Shown: positions 52,861-61,731 of the stretch, one piece after another | How the letters are laid out: every line of letters starts with the position of its first letter | How positions within the stretch are numbered: position 1 is the first letter of the stretch | Source: Sinosporangium album | Lineage (GTDB): Bacteria; Actinomycetota; Actinomycetes; Streptosporangiales; Streptosporangiaceae | Reading direction: 5' to 3' | DNA: 64,000 bases | Assembly (NCBI RefSeq): GCF_900100605.1 | Contig: NZ_FNCN01000007.1 | Span: 124,001-188,000 of the forward strand | Made by a program: the position numbers and the translations under genes | The notes under the pieces: model-generated | What the model was told of the DNA's origin: nothing | Seen by the model: only the letters and a program-made list of their open reading frames with translations | The model's database searches: none

Positions 52861-53788
52861 GGGCCGCCGCGCGGACGCTGCCGGGGCTGACGCCGCGGAC
52901 GCGTTTGAAGGCGGCGCTGAAGCCGAACGGGTCGGCGTAGCCGACGCGGCGGGCGGCGGCGGCGACGGTGAGTCCCGCGCCCGACAGCAGGTCGGCGGCG
53001 AGCGCCATGCGCCATTCGGTGAGGTAGGCGAGCGGCGGCTGCCCGGCGAGGGCGGAGAAGCGGCGGGCGAAGGCGGCGCGTGACATGCCGGCCTCGCCGG
53101 CGAGGGCGGCGACGGTCCAGGGGCGGGCGGGGTCGTCGTGCATGAGGCGCAGGGCGCGGCCGACGGCGGGGTCGGTGAGGGCGGTGTACCAGCCGGGGGC
53201 TTTGCCGCCCTGCCGGTCGAACCAGAGGCGTACGGTGAGCACCAGCATGAGCTCCAGGAGCCGGTCGAGCACGACCTGCCGGCCGGGGCCCTCGCCGGTG
53301 ATCTCCTCCTGGACCAGTTCCAGGGCCCGTGCGATGCCGCGGTCGCCGCTGGGGACGACCGCGAGGGGAGGGAGGGCCGACAGGAGCCTGGTGCAGACCT
53401 CGCCGCCGAGGGGGAAGTGGCCGCTGAGGACCAGGCACTCGCCGTCGGCGGTGCCGTACGTGCGGGGGGCGAGAGGGGCGCTGATCAGCGGGTCGCCGGG
53501 CGGGCCGTCGTAGCGGCCGGGGCCGTGGACGAACACGGTGGGGCGGGTGGTGGGGGAGTCGGCCACGACGTACGGCGAAGGCCCCTTGACCAGGGCCGCG
53601 TCGCCGGGCGCCAGCCGTACGGGCCGGCCGCCGTCGGGCGTCACCCACGCCTCGCCGCGCACCACGGCGGCGACCGTCAGCGGCGGGGGCGCGGTGAAGC
53701 GCAGCGACCAGGGCGGGGAGGCGATCGACTGGCAGAAGTCCGCGCCGCGGGCGCGGACGCCGCCCAGCAGTTCGGTGATGACGTCCAC
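52853..53788 (-). CDS. AraC family regulator with cupin domain
   Basis: 311 residues. The N-terminal cupin_6-type sensing domain spans about 8-190 (ADFCQSIASPPWSLRFTAPP, RLAPGDAALVKGPSPYVV). The C-terminal AraC double helix-turn-helix (about 210-305) has WTVAALAGEAGMSRAAFARRF and VGYADPFGFSAAFKRVRGVSP. It is divergent from the NmrA-like gene across 81 bp, which it probably controls. Its stop codon lies in the 10-bp repeat array. Confidence 0.9.
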   Translation of the reverse strand: MDVITELLGGVRARGADFCQSIASPPWSLRFTAPPPLTVAAVVRGEAWVTPDGGRPVRLAPGDAALVKGPSPYVVADSPTTRPTVFVHGPGRYDGPPGDPLISAPLAPRTYGTADGECLVLSGHFPLGGEVCTRLLSALPPLAVVPSGDRGIARALELVQEEITGEGPGRQVVLDRLLELMLVLTVRLWFDRQGGKAPGWYTALTDPAVGRALRLMHDDPARPWTVAALAGEAGMSRAAFARRFSALAGQPPLAYLTEWRMALAADLLSGAGLTVAAAARRVGYADPFGFSAAFKRVRGVSPGSVRAAAPS

Positions 53789-53869
53789 ACCCGCAGTGTA
53801 GACGGACGCCTATGTTCTTCAGCGGATCGCCTATGGGATTGTCTTGGTGCGGGCTGGTGGGATGGGGGC

Positions 53870-54661
53870 ATGACCGATTCACCGATTCTCGTTCTCGGCG
53901 GCACCGGCAAGACCGGGCGCCGCGTCGTCTCCCGGCTGCGCGCCCTCGGGTTGCCTCACCGCGCGGCTTCGCGTTCGGGGGAGACCCGCTTCGACTGGTA
54001 CGACACGTCGACGTGGGGGCCCGCTCTGGACGGGGTGTCGGCGGTCTACCTGATGCCGCCGCCGCTGAGCGCCGACCCCACCGAGGAGATCGCCGGCCTG
54101 CTGTCGGGGTTCACCGGGCGGGTCGTGCTGCTGTCGGCGCGTGGTGCCGAGTTCCATCCGGCGGAGAAGGCGGTGCGTGATCTGGCGGCGGAGTGGACGG
54201 TCCTGCGGCCGACGTGGTTCAACCAGAACTTCAGCGAGGACATGTTCGCCCCGGCCGTGGCGGCGGGCGAGCTGGCGCTTCCGGCGGGCGACGGGCGTGA
54301 GCCGTTCGTCGACGCCGAGGACATCGCCGATGTGGCGGTGGCCGCGCTGACCGACGGCCGCCACGCCGGCGAGGTGTACGAGCTGTCGGGGCCGGAGGCG
54401 TTGACGTTCGGTGAGGCCGCCGCCGCGATCGGGGAGGCCGCCGGGCGGCCCGTCCGCTACACGCATATCGCGTCGGACGACTTCCGCGCCCTGCTGACCG
54501 GGGCGGGCCTGTCGGAGGAGCTGGCGCAGATCCTCGCCGCGGAGATGGAGCACATCGCCGCGGGCCGCAACGAGCGCCTGAGCGACGGAGTCCAGCGGGC
54601 CCTCGGCCGCCGACCGCGCAGCTTCGCCGACTACGTCGCCGCCACCTGGCCCCGCCGCTGA
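53870..54661 (+). CDS. NmrA-like NAD(P)-binding protein
   Basis: 263 residues. Rossmann start ILVLGGTGKTGRRVVSRLRA (about 6-25), then VYLMPPPL, VLLSARGAEFHP and TVLRPTWFNQNFSEDM, which are typical of atypical SDRs (NmrA/azoreductase-like QorB relatives). Likely an NADPH sensor or quinone/azo reductase. ATG at 53870 after GGGGG. It is paired with the divergent AraC-cupin regulator. Confidence 0.87.
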   Translation: MTDSPILVLGGTGKTGRRVVSRLRALGLPHRAASRSGETRFDWYDTSTWGPALDGVSAVYLMPPPLSADPTEEIAGLLSGFTGRVVLLSARGAEFHPAEKAVRDLAAEWTVLRPTWFNQNFSEDMFAPAVAAGELALPAGDGREPFVDAEDIADVAVAALTDGRHAGEVYELSGPEALTFGEAAAAIGEAAGRPVRYTHIASDDFRALLTGAGLSEELAQILAAEMEHIAAGRNERLSDGVQRALGRRPRSFADYVAATWPRR

Positions 54662-54684
54662 CGGCCCGTCGCCGTCTTGGTGCG

Positions 54685-54720
54685 CCCCGCCCTGCCCCGC
54701 CCTGCCCCGCCCTGCCCCGC
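54685..54720. repeat. 10-bp tandem repeat x3.5
   Basis: CCTGCCCCGC at 54691-54700, 54701-54710 and 54711-54720, with a partial copy before (54685-54690). It is in the 200-bp convergent gap between the NmrA-like and aminotransferase genes; the rest of the gap is G/C runs (including CCCGGGGGCGG near 54768) that may terminate both transcripts. Confidence 0.85.
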
Positions 54721-54862
54721 GCCGCCGCCCGGGCGGCGGCGGGCGGGGCCGCCCCCGGTCTCTAGTCCCGGGGGCGGAGCGAGGTCCCCCCGAGCCCCCC
54801 TGGCCGTCGTCCGGACCGGAGGGACGGCGGGCGCATCGCGCGGCCCGTCAACGCGCGGCCCG

Positions 54863-56023
54863 TCAACGCAGGGCCAGGTCGAAGCGGTCACCGAGGGTGG
54901 TGAGGCGTTCGACGGGTTCGTTGGCGAACACGATCCGCAGGTAGTGCCTTCCGCTCGGGCCCCAGCCGTCCATGGGGGTGGCCGCGATCTTCGCGCGGTC
55001 GAACAGGCGCCGGGACAGCTCGGCGGCGGTCAGCTCCAGGGGCCTGGCGTCGAGGAGGAGCGACCACCCGCCGTGGGGCCGGACGACCGGGTAGGCGGCG
55101 AGCTGCCGCAGGACCGTCTCGCAGCGGCGCCGCCATTCGGCGGTGGCGGCGGCGACGTCGGCGTCGGCGTCCGGCGCGTCCAGCGCGGCGGCCACGGCGG
55201 CTTGTGCCAGGCCGACCTGGCAGACGACGTTGGTCAAGCCGACCAGGCGGATGTCGGCGACGATGTCGGCCGGGCCGGCCACCCAGCCGACGCGCCAGCC
55301 GATGAGCCGCAGCTCCTTGGAGGCCGAGCCGACGGTGATGGTGCGGCGCGCCAGGCCCTCGTGGGCCGCCGGGTGGCTGGGAGGGCGGCCGTCGAAGCGG
55401 ATGCGTTCCATGGCCGCGTCGTAGATCAGCCAGGCGTTGTGGCGTTCGCAGGCGTCGGCGAGGGCGGACCAGTGGCGGTCGTCCAGGACCAGGCCGGTGG
55501 GCATCGCCGGCCCCATCATGAGGACCGCCGCCGTGTCCGGGCCGACGGCGGCGGCGAGCCGTTCGGCGTCGACGGTCCAGCCGTCGGCGGTGGGTTGTGC
55601 GGGGACGAAGCGGGGGATGCCGCCGGCGAGCCGGACCCGGTTGACCAGGCCGGCGTAGATCGGGTCGCACAGCACGACCTCCTGCCCGGGTTCCACGGTT
55701 GCGAGCAGCGTGTTGAGGATGCCGTTGAGCCCGCCGGCCACGCTGACGCACTCGGTGTCGGCGTCGTGGCTCCGCCCTGAGATGCGCCCGACGTGCGCCG
55801 CGGCGGCGGCGCGCAGGGAGCGGTGCCCCTGGAACGGCAGATAGCTGTTGGCCGCGTCGTCGTCGATGGCGGCGCGCGTGGCGGCCAGGGCGACGGCGGG
55901 CGGCCGCAGGTCGGTGTCGAGGTTCTCCAGTCGCAGGAACTCCGGGTCGCGTACGGCGTCGGCCGCGTCACCTAGGGTGTCCACACCGATGCCCGGGATG
56001 TCGCGCAGCCGTGTCACCGTCAT
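54863..56023 (-). CDS. PLP-dependent aminotransferase, class I/II
   Basis: 386 residues of fold type I. Substrate/PLP motifs: NSYLPFQGHRSLRAAAAAHV, the Tyr in CDPIYAGLVNRV, the Asp in AWLIYDAAMERIRF, PLP lysine in VGSASKELRLIGWRVGW, and the C-terminal Arg in HYLRIVFANEP. The substrate is unclear; aspartate or aromatic amino acids are typical. ATG 56023 is fixed by GGAGGA. It is divergent from an XRE-cupin regulator 57 bp away, probably its repressor. Confidence 0.88.
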   Translation of the reverse strand: MTVTRLRDIPGIGVDTLGDAADAVRDPEFLRLENLDTDLRPPAVALAATRAAIDDDAANSYLPFQGHRSLRAAAAAHVGRISGRSHDADTECVSVAGGLNGILNTLLATVEPGQEVVLCDPIYAGLVNRVRLAGGIPRFVPAQPTADGWTVDAERLAAAVGPDTAAVLMMGPAMPTGLVLDDRHWSALADACERHNAWLIYDAAMERIRFDGRPPSHPAAHEGLARRTITVGSASKELRLIGWRVGWVAGPADIVADIRLVGLTNVVCQVGLAQAAVAAALDAPDADADVAAATAEWRRRCETVLRQLAAYPVVRPHGGWSLLLDARPLELTAAELSRRLFDRAKIAATPMDGWGPSGRHYLRIVFANEPVERLTTLGDRFDLALR

Positions 56024-56080
56024 GTCTCCTCCAAGCCCGAACCGTTTTTCTGGTACAGGCATACCACTATGCTGATACGC

Positions 56081-56626
56081 ATGGAACTCGCGCAAGTGGT
56101 GGGGCGGAACGTGCAGCGGCTGCGCACAGCGGCCGGGATATCCCTGGCCGACCTGGCAGCCGCCGGCGGCATCAGCAAGACCACGCTGCACGGCATCGAG
56201 CAGGGCCAGGGCAACCCGACCCTGAGCACCCTGTGGGCCCTGGCCACCGCGCTGAAGGCGTCCCTCGGTGAGCTGCTGGAGGCGCCCGCCTCGACGGTCG
56301 AGGTGGTGCGCGCCGGTGACAGCCGGCCGCAGGTCGAGGGCGACGCGGTCAGCGCGCGCCTCCTCCACCGCATCAGGCTGCGCGGCACCGTGGAGGTCTA
56401 CGACATCGCCGTCGCCCAGAGCGGCCAGCACTCCGACGCCCACCTGCCCGGCGTCGAGGAATGCCTCGTGGTCACCCGCGGACGCCTCACCACCGGGCCC
56501 GCCGACTCCCCCACCGACCTGGCCGAAGGAGACTCCATCCGGTTCGACGCCGCTCACCCGCACCTGTACCGGGGGCGCTCCGCGCGCAATCGCGCCGTCC
56601 TGCTCATGGTGCACCCCGAGAGCTGA
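56081..56626 (+). CDS. XRE-cupin transcriptional regulator
   Basis: 181 residues: Cro/CI helix-turn-helix (about 5-62: NVQRLRTAAGISLADLAAAG, ISKTTLHGIEQGQGNPTLST) and a C-terminal cupin_2 barrel (about 100-178) that senses a small ligand. TATGCT lies 7 nt before ATG 56081, giving a leaderless start; ATG 56069 is an alternative. GGTA-CAGGCA-TACC (56052-56065) in the divergent promoter is a likely operator shared with the aminotransferase gene. Confidence 0.87.
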   Translation: MELAQVVGRNVQRLRTAAGISLADLAAAGGISKTTLHGIEQGQGNPTLSTLWALATALKASLGELLEAPASTVEVVRAGDSRPQVEGDAVSARLLHRIRLRGTVEVYDIAVAQSGQHSDAHLPGVEECLVVTRGRLTTGPADSPTDLAEGDSIRFDAAHPHLYRGRSARNRAVLLMVHPES

Positions 56627-56781
56627 CCAGAGCGCCGGCATAGGCCACCCGAAGGGTTGTCTCCGCCGAGCCGCCGACGCGCGATAAGGGGATACCGGCG
56701 TGTCCGGACCGGCGCCCGCCGCGGCCTTCACCGCCGTCGGTCCCGCCAGCCAGGTCGCGCCGGTCAGGTCGTGCCGGTCAG

Positions 56782-56832
56782 GTCGTGCCGGTCACCGGCG
56801 GTTCCTCCGGGCCGGGCAAGGCCGTCGCGGAC
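56782..56832 (+). pseudogene. Short-chain dehydrogenase N-terminal fragment
   Basis: Seventeen codons read VVPVTGGSSGPGKAVAD, the TGxxxGxG dinucleotide-binding start of an SDR enzyme, then the similarity stops. It is preceded by a 14-bp tandem duplication (CGGTCAGGTCGTGC, 56761-56788) and followed in another frame by TetR sequence. Debris of a lost gene. Confidence 0.5.
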
Positions 56833-56846
56833 GGAGTGGACGCGGA

Positions 56847-57521
56847 GTGGACGCGCCCGTGCGCGCCATCGCGGCGCGTGCGGGTATAGGGATCGGCACG
56901 GTCTACCGCCACTTCCCCACGCGTGCCGACCTGGTCATCGCCGTGTATCGGCACCAGGTGGACTCGTGCGCCGAAGCCGGTCCGGTTCTGCTGGCCTCCG
57001 CCAGCTCTCCCCACGCCGCCCTGAAGCAGTGGATCGACCTGTTCGTCGACTTCCTGGTCACCAAGCACGGGCTCACCGAGGCACTGCAGTCCGACAGCGC
57101 GCGCTTTGAGAGCCTCCACGCCTACTTCCTCGACCGCATGGTCCCCGCGTGCGCGGCGTTGCTTGAGGCAGCCGTGCAGGCGGGTGAGGCTCCCGCAGAC
57201 GTGACCGCGTACTCGCTCATGCGCGGCATCGGCAATCTGTGCATCGGAGCCGATTCCCACTACAACGCGCGCCGCCTCGTCGACCTGCTGGCCATAAGGA
57301 CTAAGGCAGGAGGGCGCCACGTGAAGCATCCAAGGGCTGCCGATCCCCGACGCAGACGAGGACATCGTCGGGTACACCGTCGGCTGCGCGGTGAGGCAGC
57401 CCGTGACCGGCGACGATGCCGGGCCCGCGGCCGAAGAATGCTGCGCGGGCAGGGAGCGCGGGCAGGGAGCGCACGCTGGCGGCGGCCCGCGATCTGCCCG
57501 AGTGGCTCCTCCACCTCCTGA
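56847..57521 (+). pseudogene. TetR regulator with damaged ends
   Basis: From GTG 56847 the frame reads VDAPVRAIAARAGIGIGTVY, then RHFPTRADLVIAVYRHQVD: the second half of a TetR helix-turn-helix plus a recognisable helical domain to about 57310 (LLAIRTKAGG). The first helix of the HTH is missing, and beyond 57310 the frame runs into Arg-rich non-family sequence. On the minus strand a second fragment with coding-like bias ends near 57540 (HLRVFVIEQPGGSGAVLVVD). The region 56627-57667 therefore looks like a graveyard of gene ends. Confidence 0.6.
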
Positions 57522-57667
57522 AGGAGGCGGAGGAGTCACGACGTGATGAAGGCAGTCGGCAAGGACGTCTCCCGGGTTTCGTCGACCACCAGTACCGCTC
57601 CGCTACCGCCCGGCTGCTCGATGACGAACACTCGCAGGTGGCCCGGGTCGGACACGGGATTCTCCGG

Positions 57668-58447
57668 TCAGGGCTTGGGCGTCGACGTGATCAGGTCGTT
57701 CTCGTAGGCGGCGATGACCAGTTGGGCGCGGTCGCGGGCGGACAGTTTGCTCAGCAGGTTGCCGATGTGGGTTTTGACGGTCTTGATGGAGATGGTCAGG
57801 GCATGCGCGATCTCGTGGTTGGACAGGCCGCGGGCCACCAGGGTGAGCACCTCGGTCTCGCGTTCGGTGAGGTTGCGCAGGCGCGGCGCGGCGCGGGTGC
57901 CCGATGTGCTGAGGTAGTGCTCGACCAGGCGGGTGAGGATGCTCGGGGCGAACAGGGCCTCGCCGGCGTGCGTACGGCGGATCGCCGCGATGAGCTCGTC
58001 GGGATGGGCGTCCTTGAGGAGGAAGCCGGCGGCTCCGGCGTGGAGCGCGGCGTAGACGTACTCGTCGAGTTCGAACATGCTGAGCACGAGGATCTTGACC
58101 TGCGACAGGGCCGGGTCCCGGGTGATGGCGCGGGTGGCCTCGATGCCGTCGCCGCCCGGCATGCGGATGTCCATCAGCACGACGTCGGGTTCGAGGCGGC
58201 GGGTGAGGGCGAGGGCGTCGTGGCCGTTGCCGGCCTCGCCGGCGACGGCCAGGCCGGGGGTGCCGTTGATGACGATGGCGAGGCTGTGGCGCAGCAGCGG
58301 CTGGTCGTCGACGAGCAGGACGCGCACGGGCGCGGCGTCGAGGCCCGCGGCGTCGCCGTCCTCGATGTCTTCGACGGTCTCGCGGCCCCTGGGCCCGCGG
58401 TCACGGGCGTCGGCGTCCCCGCCCGGGGCGTGCGGTGTGCCGGTCAT
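57668..58447 (-). CDS. NarL/FixJ family response regulator
   Basis: 259 residues. A 40-residue acidic Gly-rich leader precedes the receiver domain (VRVLLVDDQPLLRHSLAIVI; phospho-Asp in DVVLMDIRMPGGDG; Lys in GFLLKDAHPDEL) and the LuxR helix-turn-helix (LTERETEVLTLVARGLSNHE, TVKTHIGNLLSKL). The ATG at 58447 overlaps the kinase stop (ATGA), so the order kinase-regulator is coupled. The following ABC exporter genes, on the other strand, are likely targets. Confidence 0.92.
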   Translation of the reverse strand: MTGTPHAPGGDADARDRGPRGRETVEDIEDGDAAGLDAAPVRVLLVDDQPLLRHSLAIVINGTPGLAVAGEAGNGHDALALTRRLEPDVVLMDIRMPGGDGIEATRAITRDPALSQVKILVLSMFELDEYVYAALHAGAAGFLLKDAHPDELIAAIRRTHAGEALFAPSILTRLVEHYLSTSGTRAAPRLRNLTERETEVLTLVARGLSNHEIAHALTISIKTVKTHIGNLLSKLSARDRAQLVIAAYENDLITSTPKP

Positions 58448-59304
58448 GCGTGCCGCCCGTCGGGGAGGCGGGCGGCGAGGTGGAAGCCGCCGCCGGCGGG
58501 GCCGGCCTCCAGGGTGCCGCCGAGGGCGGTGACGCGTTCGCGGAGTCCGCGCAGGCCGTGGCCGGCGCCGGGCTGGGAGTGCCAGGAGCCGGCGCGTCCG
58601 CTGTCGCGGACGTCGGCGACGATGGTCTCGCCGTCGCGGCGCACCTCGACCCGCACGTCGGTCGGCCCGGCGTGGCGCGCGGTGTTGGCGAGGGCCTCGC
58701 GGACGACCTCGCACACCGTGACCTGCACGCCCGGGGACACCTCGCCCACCGGCCGCAGGTCGAGGACCGCCCTCAGCCCCGACCTGGCGGCGTGCTCGAC
58801 GATCGCCGGCAGGTCGGCCAGCGTGTCGGCGGGGCGCAGCGGGGCGCGGTCGCCGTACGGCTGCCGCAGCACCGCGAGCATGCGCCGCAGCTCGGTGGTG
58901 GCCTCCCGGGCCGCGCCCTCGATGTCGGCCAGCGCCTGCCCGGTCTCGCGTTCGCGGTCCGGGCCGTGGACGCGCCGCGCGGCGGCGGCGCGGACGGTGA
59001 TGAGGCCGAGGCCGTGGGAGACGATGTCGTGGAGTTCGCGGGCGACGCGCAGGCGCTCGGCGTGCGCGGCCTTGTCGGCCGCCCAGGCGGTGAGCCGCCG
59101 CTCGTAGTCGCGCCGCTGCCTGCGGGTGCGGACGGCCGCCCAGGCGGTGGCGGCGACGGCCAGCGCCGTGACGGCCGACGGAACGACCCTGCTGAGCGCT
59201 CCGTCGGCGCCGGTGAGGAGCAGGGCCGCGCCCAGGACCGCCCAGGCCGTCGCGGCGGTCCGCCACACCCCTGACGCCCAGGTGGGGCGGTCGCTGGTCT
59301 CCAC
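58444..59304 (-). CDS. NarL-type sensor histidine kinase
   Basis: 286 residues. Two closely spaced hydrophobic helices (about 10-55), HisKA_3 domain with RVARELHDIVSHGLGLITVR (phospho-His), and HATPase_c with VVREALANTARHAG and the terminal GHGLRGLRERVTALGG. It has almost no extracytoplasmic loop, so the signal is probably sensed in the membrane. GTG 59304 is preferred: TACACT lies 7 nt upstream. An in-frame start at 59361 adds 19 basic residues. Confidence 0.9.
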   Translation of the reverse strand: METSDRPTWASGVWRTAATAWAVLGAALLLTGADGALSRVVPSAVTALAVAATAWAAVRTRRQRRDYERRLTAWAADKAAHAERLRVARELHDIVSHGLGLITVRAAAARRVHGPDRERETGQALADIEGAAREATTELRRMLAVLRQPYGDRAPLRPADTLADLPAIVEHAARSGLRAVLDLRPVGEVSPGVQVTVCEVVREALANTARHAGPTDVRVEVRRDGETIVADVRDSGRAGSWHSQPGAGHGLRGLRERVTALGGTLEAGPAGGGFHLAARLPDGRHA

Positions 59305-59438
59305 CGGGCCGAGTGTAGTCCGGGGCCGGCCGGTGCGGCATCGGACCAGGGTCTGAGGCACTCCGGCCGGAGGCGCGGCGGCCGGGTCCGGGCCGGGAGC
59401 CGATGCGGCGGGCCGCCGCGCGCTGGTGTGCTGGGGCC

Positions 59439-60152
59439 ATGATTCAGATTGATCGCCTCGTCAAACGGCGGGGCTCGACGGAGATCCTGTCCGGTGTCGG
59501 TTTCGAGGCCCGGGCGGGCCGGGTGACCGGTTTCCTCGGCCCGAACGGCGCGGGAAAATCGTCCACACTGCGGATCCTGCTGGGCCTGGACCGCGCCACG
59601 TCGGGGACGGCCCTTGTGGGCGGTGTGCCGTACGCGCGGCTGCGCGACCCGCTGTCGAAGGTGGGTGCGGTGCTCGACGGGTCGGGGGCGCACCGGTCCC
59701 GCACCGGCAGGGCCCACCTGAGGTGGGTGGCGGCGTCGGCGGGGATCGGGCGGACCCGGGTGGAGGAGGTGCTCGCGCAGGTCGGGTTGTCGGACGCGGC
59801 GGGCAGGCGTGTCGGCGGCTACTCGCTCGGCATGGGGCGGCGTCTCGGGCTGGCCGCCGCGCTGCTGGGCGATCCGGAGACGCTGGTGCTGGACGAGCCG
59901 GTGAACGGCCTGGACCCGGAGGGGATCCGGTGGTTGAGGATGTTCCTGCGCGGGTGTGCGGCGCAGGGCCGCGCGGTGCTGCTGTCGAGCCACCTGATGG
60001 GTGAGCTGGCCGAGACCGTCGACGACGTGGTGGTGATCCATCGCGGCCGGGTCTCCGCCCGCGGCACGTTGGCCGAGGTCACCGGGGGCCACTCCAGTCT
60101 TGAGGACGCGTTCTTCGCCCTGACCGGCGGCGGAGGGGGTGGCGGGCGGTGA
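59439..60152 (+). CDS. ABC transporter ATP-binding protein
   Basis: 237 residues: Walker A GPNGAGKSST (about 34-43), signature region YSLGMGRRLGLAAALLG (Gly-Met in place of SGGQ, as often in bacteriocin/lipid-type exporters), Walker B TLVLDEPVNGLDPEG and switch LSSHLMGEL. A Gly-rich tail ends it. First of three coupled genes; divergent from the kinase gene. Confidence 0.9.
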   Translation: MIQIDRLVKRRGSTEILSGVGFEARAGRVTGFLGPNGAGKSSTLRILLGLDRATSGTALVGGVPYARLRDPLSKVGAVLDGSGAHRSRTGRAHLRWVAASAGIGRTRVEEVLAQVGLSDAAGRRVGGYSLGMGRRLGLAAALLGDPETLVLDEPVNGLDPEGIRWLRMFLRGCAAQGRAVLLSSHLMGELAETVDDVVVIHRGRVSARGTLAEVTGGHSSLEDAFFALTGGGGGGGR

Positions 60153-60895
60153 GGCTGCTTCGTGCGGAGCTGTCCAAGCTCGTGTCGCTGCCGTCGGTGT
60201 GGACGGCGTTCGCGGTGGGGCTGCTCGTCCCGTCGGTCATCGCGTATCTCAACGCGTCGTCGATGAGAGGACGGAACGCGCAGGCGGCGGGTCTGGACGT
60301 CGGGTTCGAGGAGCTCGGGTTCGGTGTGATCGCGGCGATCATCCTCGGTGTCGTCGCCGTCAGCAGCGAGTACGCCACCGAGGGGGAGGAATCGGCCGGG
60401 GGCCGCCAGATCACCGCGAGTCTGACCGCCGCGCCGTCCCGCGGCGGGTTCCTGCTGGCGAAGATCGGGGCGGTCGCGCTCGCCGCGGCGGTGATGTCGG
60501 CCGTGGCGACCGCGGCCACGCTGGGGGCGGTGGCGTTCGCGCTGGCCGACGCGGCTCCGCCGATGGGGGAGGAGGTGCCGCGGATGCTCGGCGTGGTCGT
60601 GTACTGGGTGCTGACCGCGCTGCTCGCCTCCGCGATCACGCTGCTGACGCGCAACGGGATCGTGCCGCTGGCGGTGCTGATCCTGAACACCTCGGTGGTG
60701 TCGGTCACGTTCCTGCTGAGCAAGGTCACGCCGCTGGCGAGCTACCTGCCCGACATGGCCGGGGCGCGGATGATCACCTCGAGGATCCACTCGTCCGTCG
60801 AGATGCCGCCCGTGGTGGGCGGGCTGGTCATGGCGGCGTGGGTGGCGGCGCTTCTGGCGGTCGGGGCGGCCGTCTTCCTGCGGAGGGACGCGTGA
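60149..60895 (+). CDS. ABC-2 type permease 1
   Basis: 248 residues with six membrane helices (e.g. FGVIAAIILGVVAVSSEYAT, SRGGFLLAKIGAVALAAAVM, VVYWVLTALLASAITLLT). The cytoplasmic motif SSEYATEGEESAGGRQITAS is typical of ABC-2 permeases of the lantibiotic-immunity type. GTG 60149 overlaps the ATPase stop by 4 nt. Confidence 0.85.
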   Translation: MRLLRAELSKLVSLPSVWTAFAVGLLVPSVIAYLNASSMRGRNAQAAGLDVGFEELGFGVIAAIILGVVAVSSEYATEGEESAGGRQITASLTAAPSRGGFLLAKIGAVALAAAVMSAVATAATLGAVAFALADAAPPMGEEVPRMLGVVVYWVLTALLASAITLLTRNGIVPLAVLILNTSVVSVTFLLSKVTPLASYLPDMAGARMITSRIHSSVEMPPVVGGLVMAAWVAALLAVGAAVFLRRDA

Positions 60896-61680
60896 GGGGC
60901 GGCGCGCGCCCCGCCGGCGAGGTGCGCGCCGCCGGGGCGCGCCGGGCCGGGGCGCGGGAGGCGCGCCGGGCGCTGCGGGCCGAGCTGCTGAAGCTGCTGA
61001 CGCTTCCCGCCGTGTGGCTGACCGTCGCGGGGACGTGGGCGGCGGCGGTCGCGCTGGCGGCGGCGTTCGCCGCGGCCGGCCGGCGCGGCGGCGCGGCGGC
61101 GGCCTCCGCGCTCGATGTGGGGCTCGCGCCGGTGGGGTATGCGCAGGCCGGGTTCATCGTGCTGGGGGTCGTGGCGGCTGTCTCGGAGTACGGCGGAGGC
61201 CAGATCCGCACCACGCTCGCGGCGATGCCGCGCCGTGCCGTACGGCACGGGGCCGGGATCGCGGCGCTGCTGCTGGTGGCGGTGCCCGCGGCCGTGGTGG
61301 TGTGCGTGTCCGGGGCCGCGGTCGCGTGGTTGGTCCTGGGCGGCGCGGCGGGGGCCGCCGGCGGCGGGCGGGCGTGCGCGGCGGTGGCGGGCGCGGTCGG
61401 CTATCTGGCGCTCACCGCGGTGCTGGCCGGTGCCGTCGCCGGCGTGGTACGGCGCGCGGTGCCGGCCGTCGCGGCGCTGCTGGGCCACTACTTCATCGCC
61501 GGGCCGCTGCTACGGGATCGGGCGGCGTTCGCCGCGTGGCTGCCGGACACGGCCGGCCTCGGCATGTGGTCGGCGGGTGGCGGGGGGCTGGGCGCGGCGG
61601 CGGCGTGGGGTGTGGTGGCGGCGTGGAGCGCCGCCGCGGCGGCGGTGTCGCTGGCGGTGTTCGTGAGGCGGGAAGCCTGA
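60892..61680 (+). CDS. ABC-2 type permease 2
   Basis: 262 residues. A 40-residue Ala/Arg-rich cytoplasmic front leads to a sequence parallel to permease 1: ALRAELLKLLTLPAVWLTVA, SEYGGGQIRTTLAAMPRR and six helices. GTG 60892 overlaps the previous stop by 4 nt. The two permeases and one ATPase likely form one heteromeric exporter under control of the adjacent two-component system. Confidence 0.84.
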   Translation: MRGGARPAGEVRAAGARRAGAREARRALRAELLKLLTLPAVWLTVAGTWAAAVALAAAFAAAGRRGGAAAASALDVGLAPVGYAQAGFIVLGVVAAVSEYGGGQIRTTLAAMPRRAVRHGAGIAALLLVAVPAAVVVCVSGAAVAWLVLGGAAGAAGGGRACAAVAGAVGYLALTAVLAGAVAGVVRRAVPAVAALLGHYFIAGPLLRDRAAFAAWLPDTAGLGMWSAGGGGLGAAAAWGVVAAWSAAAAAVSLAVFVRREA

Positions 61681-61731
61681 CGCGCGGGACGCCGGGCGCG
61701 GGCGGCCTCGTGCCGCCCGCCGGGTGCGGGG

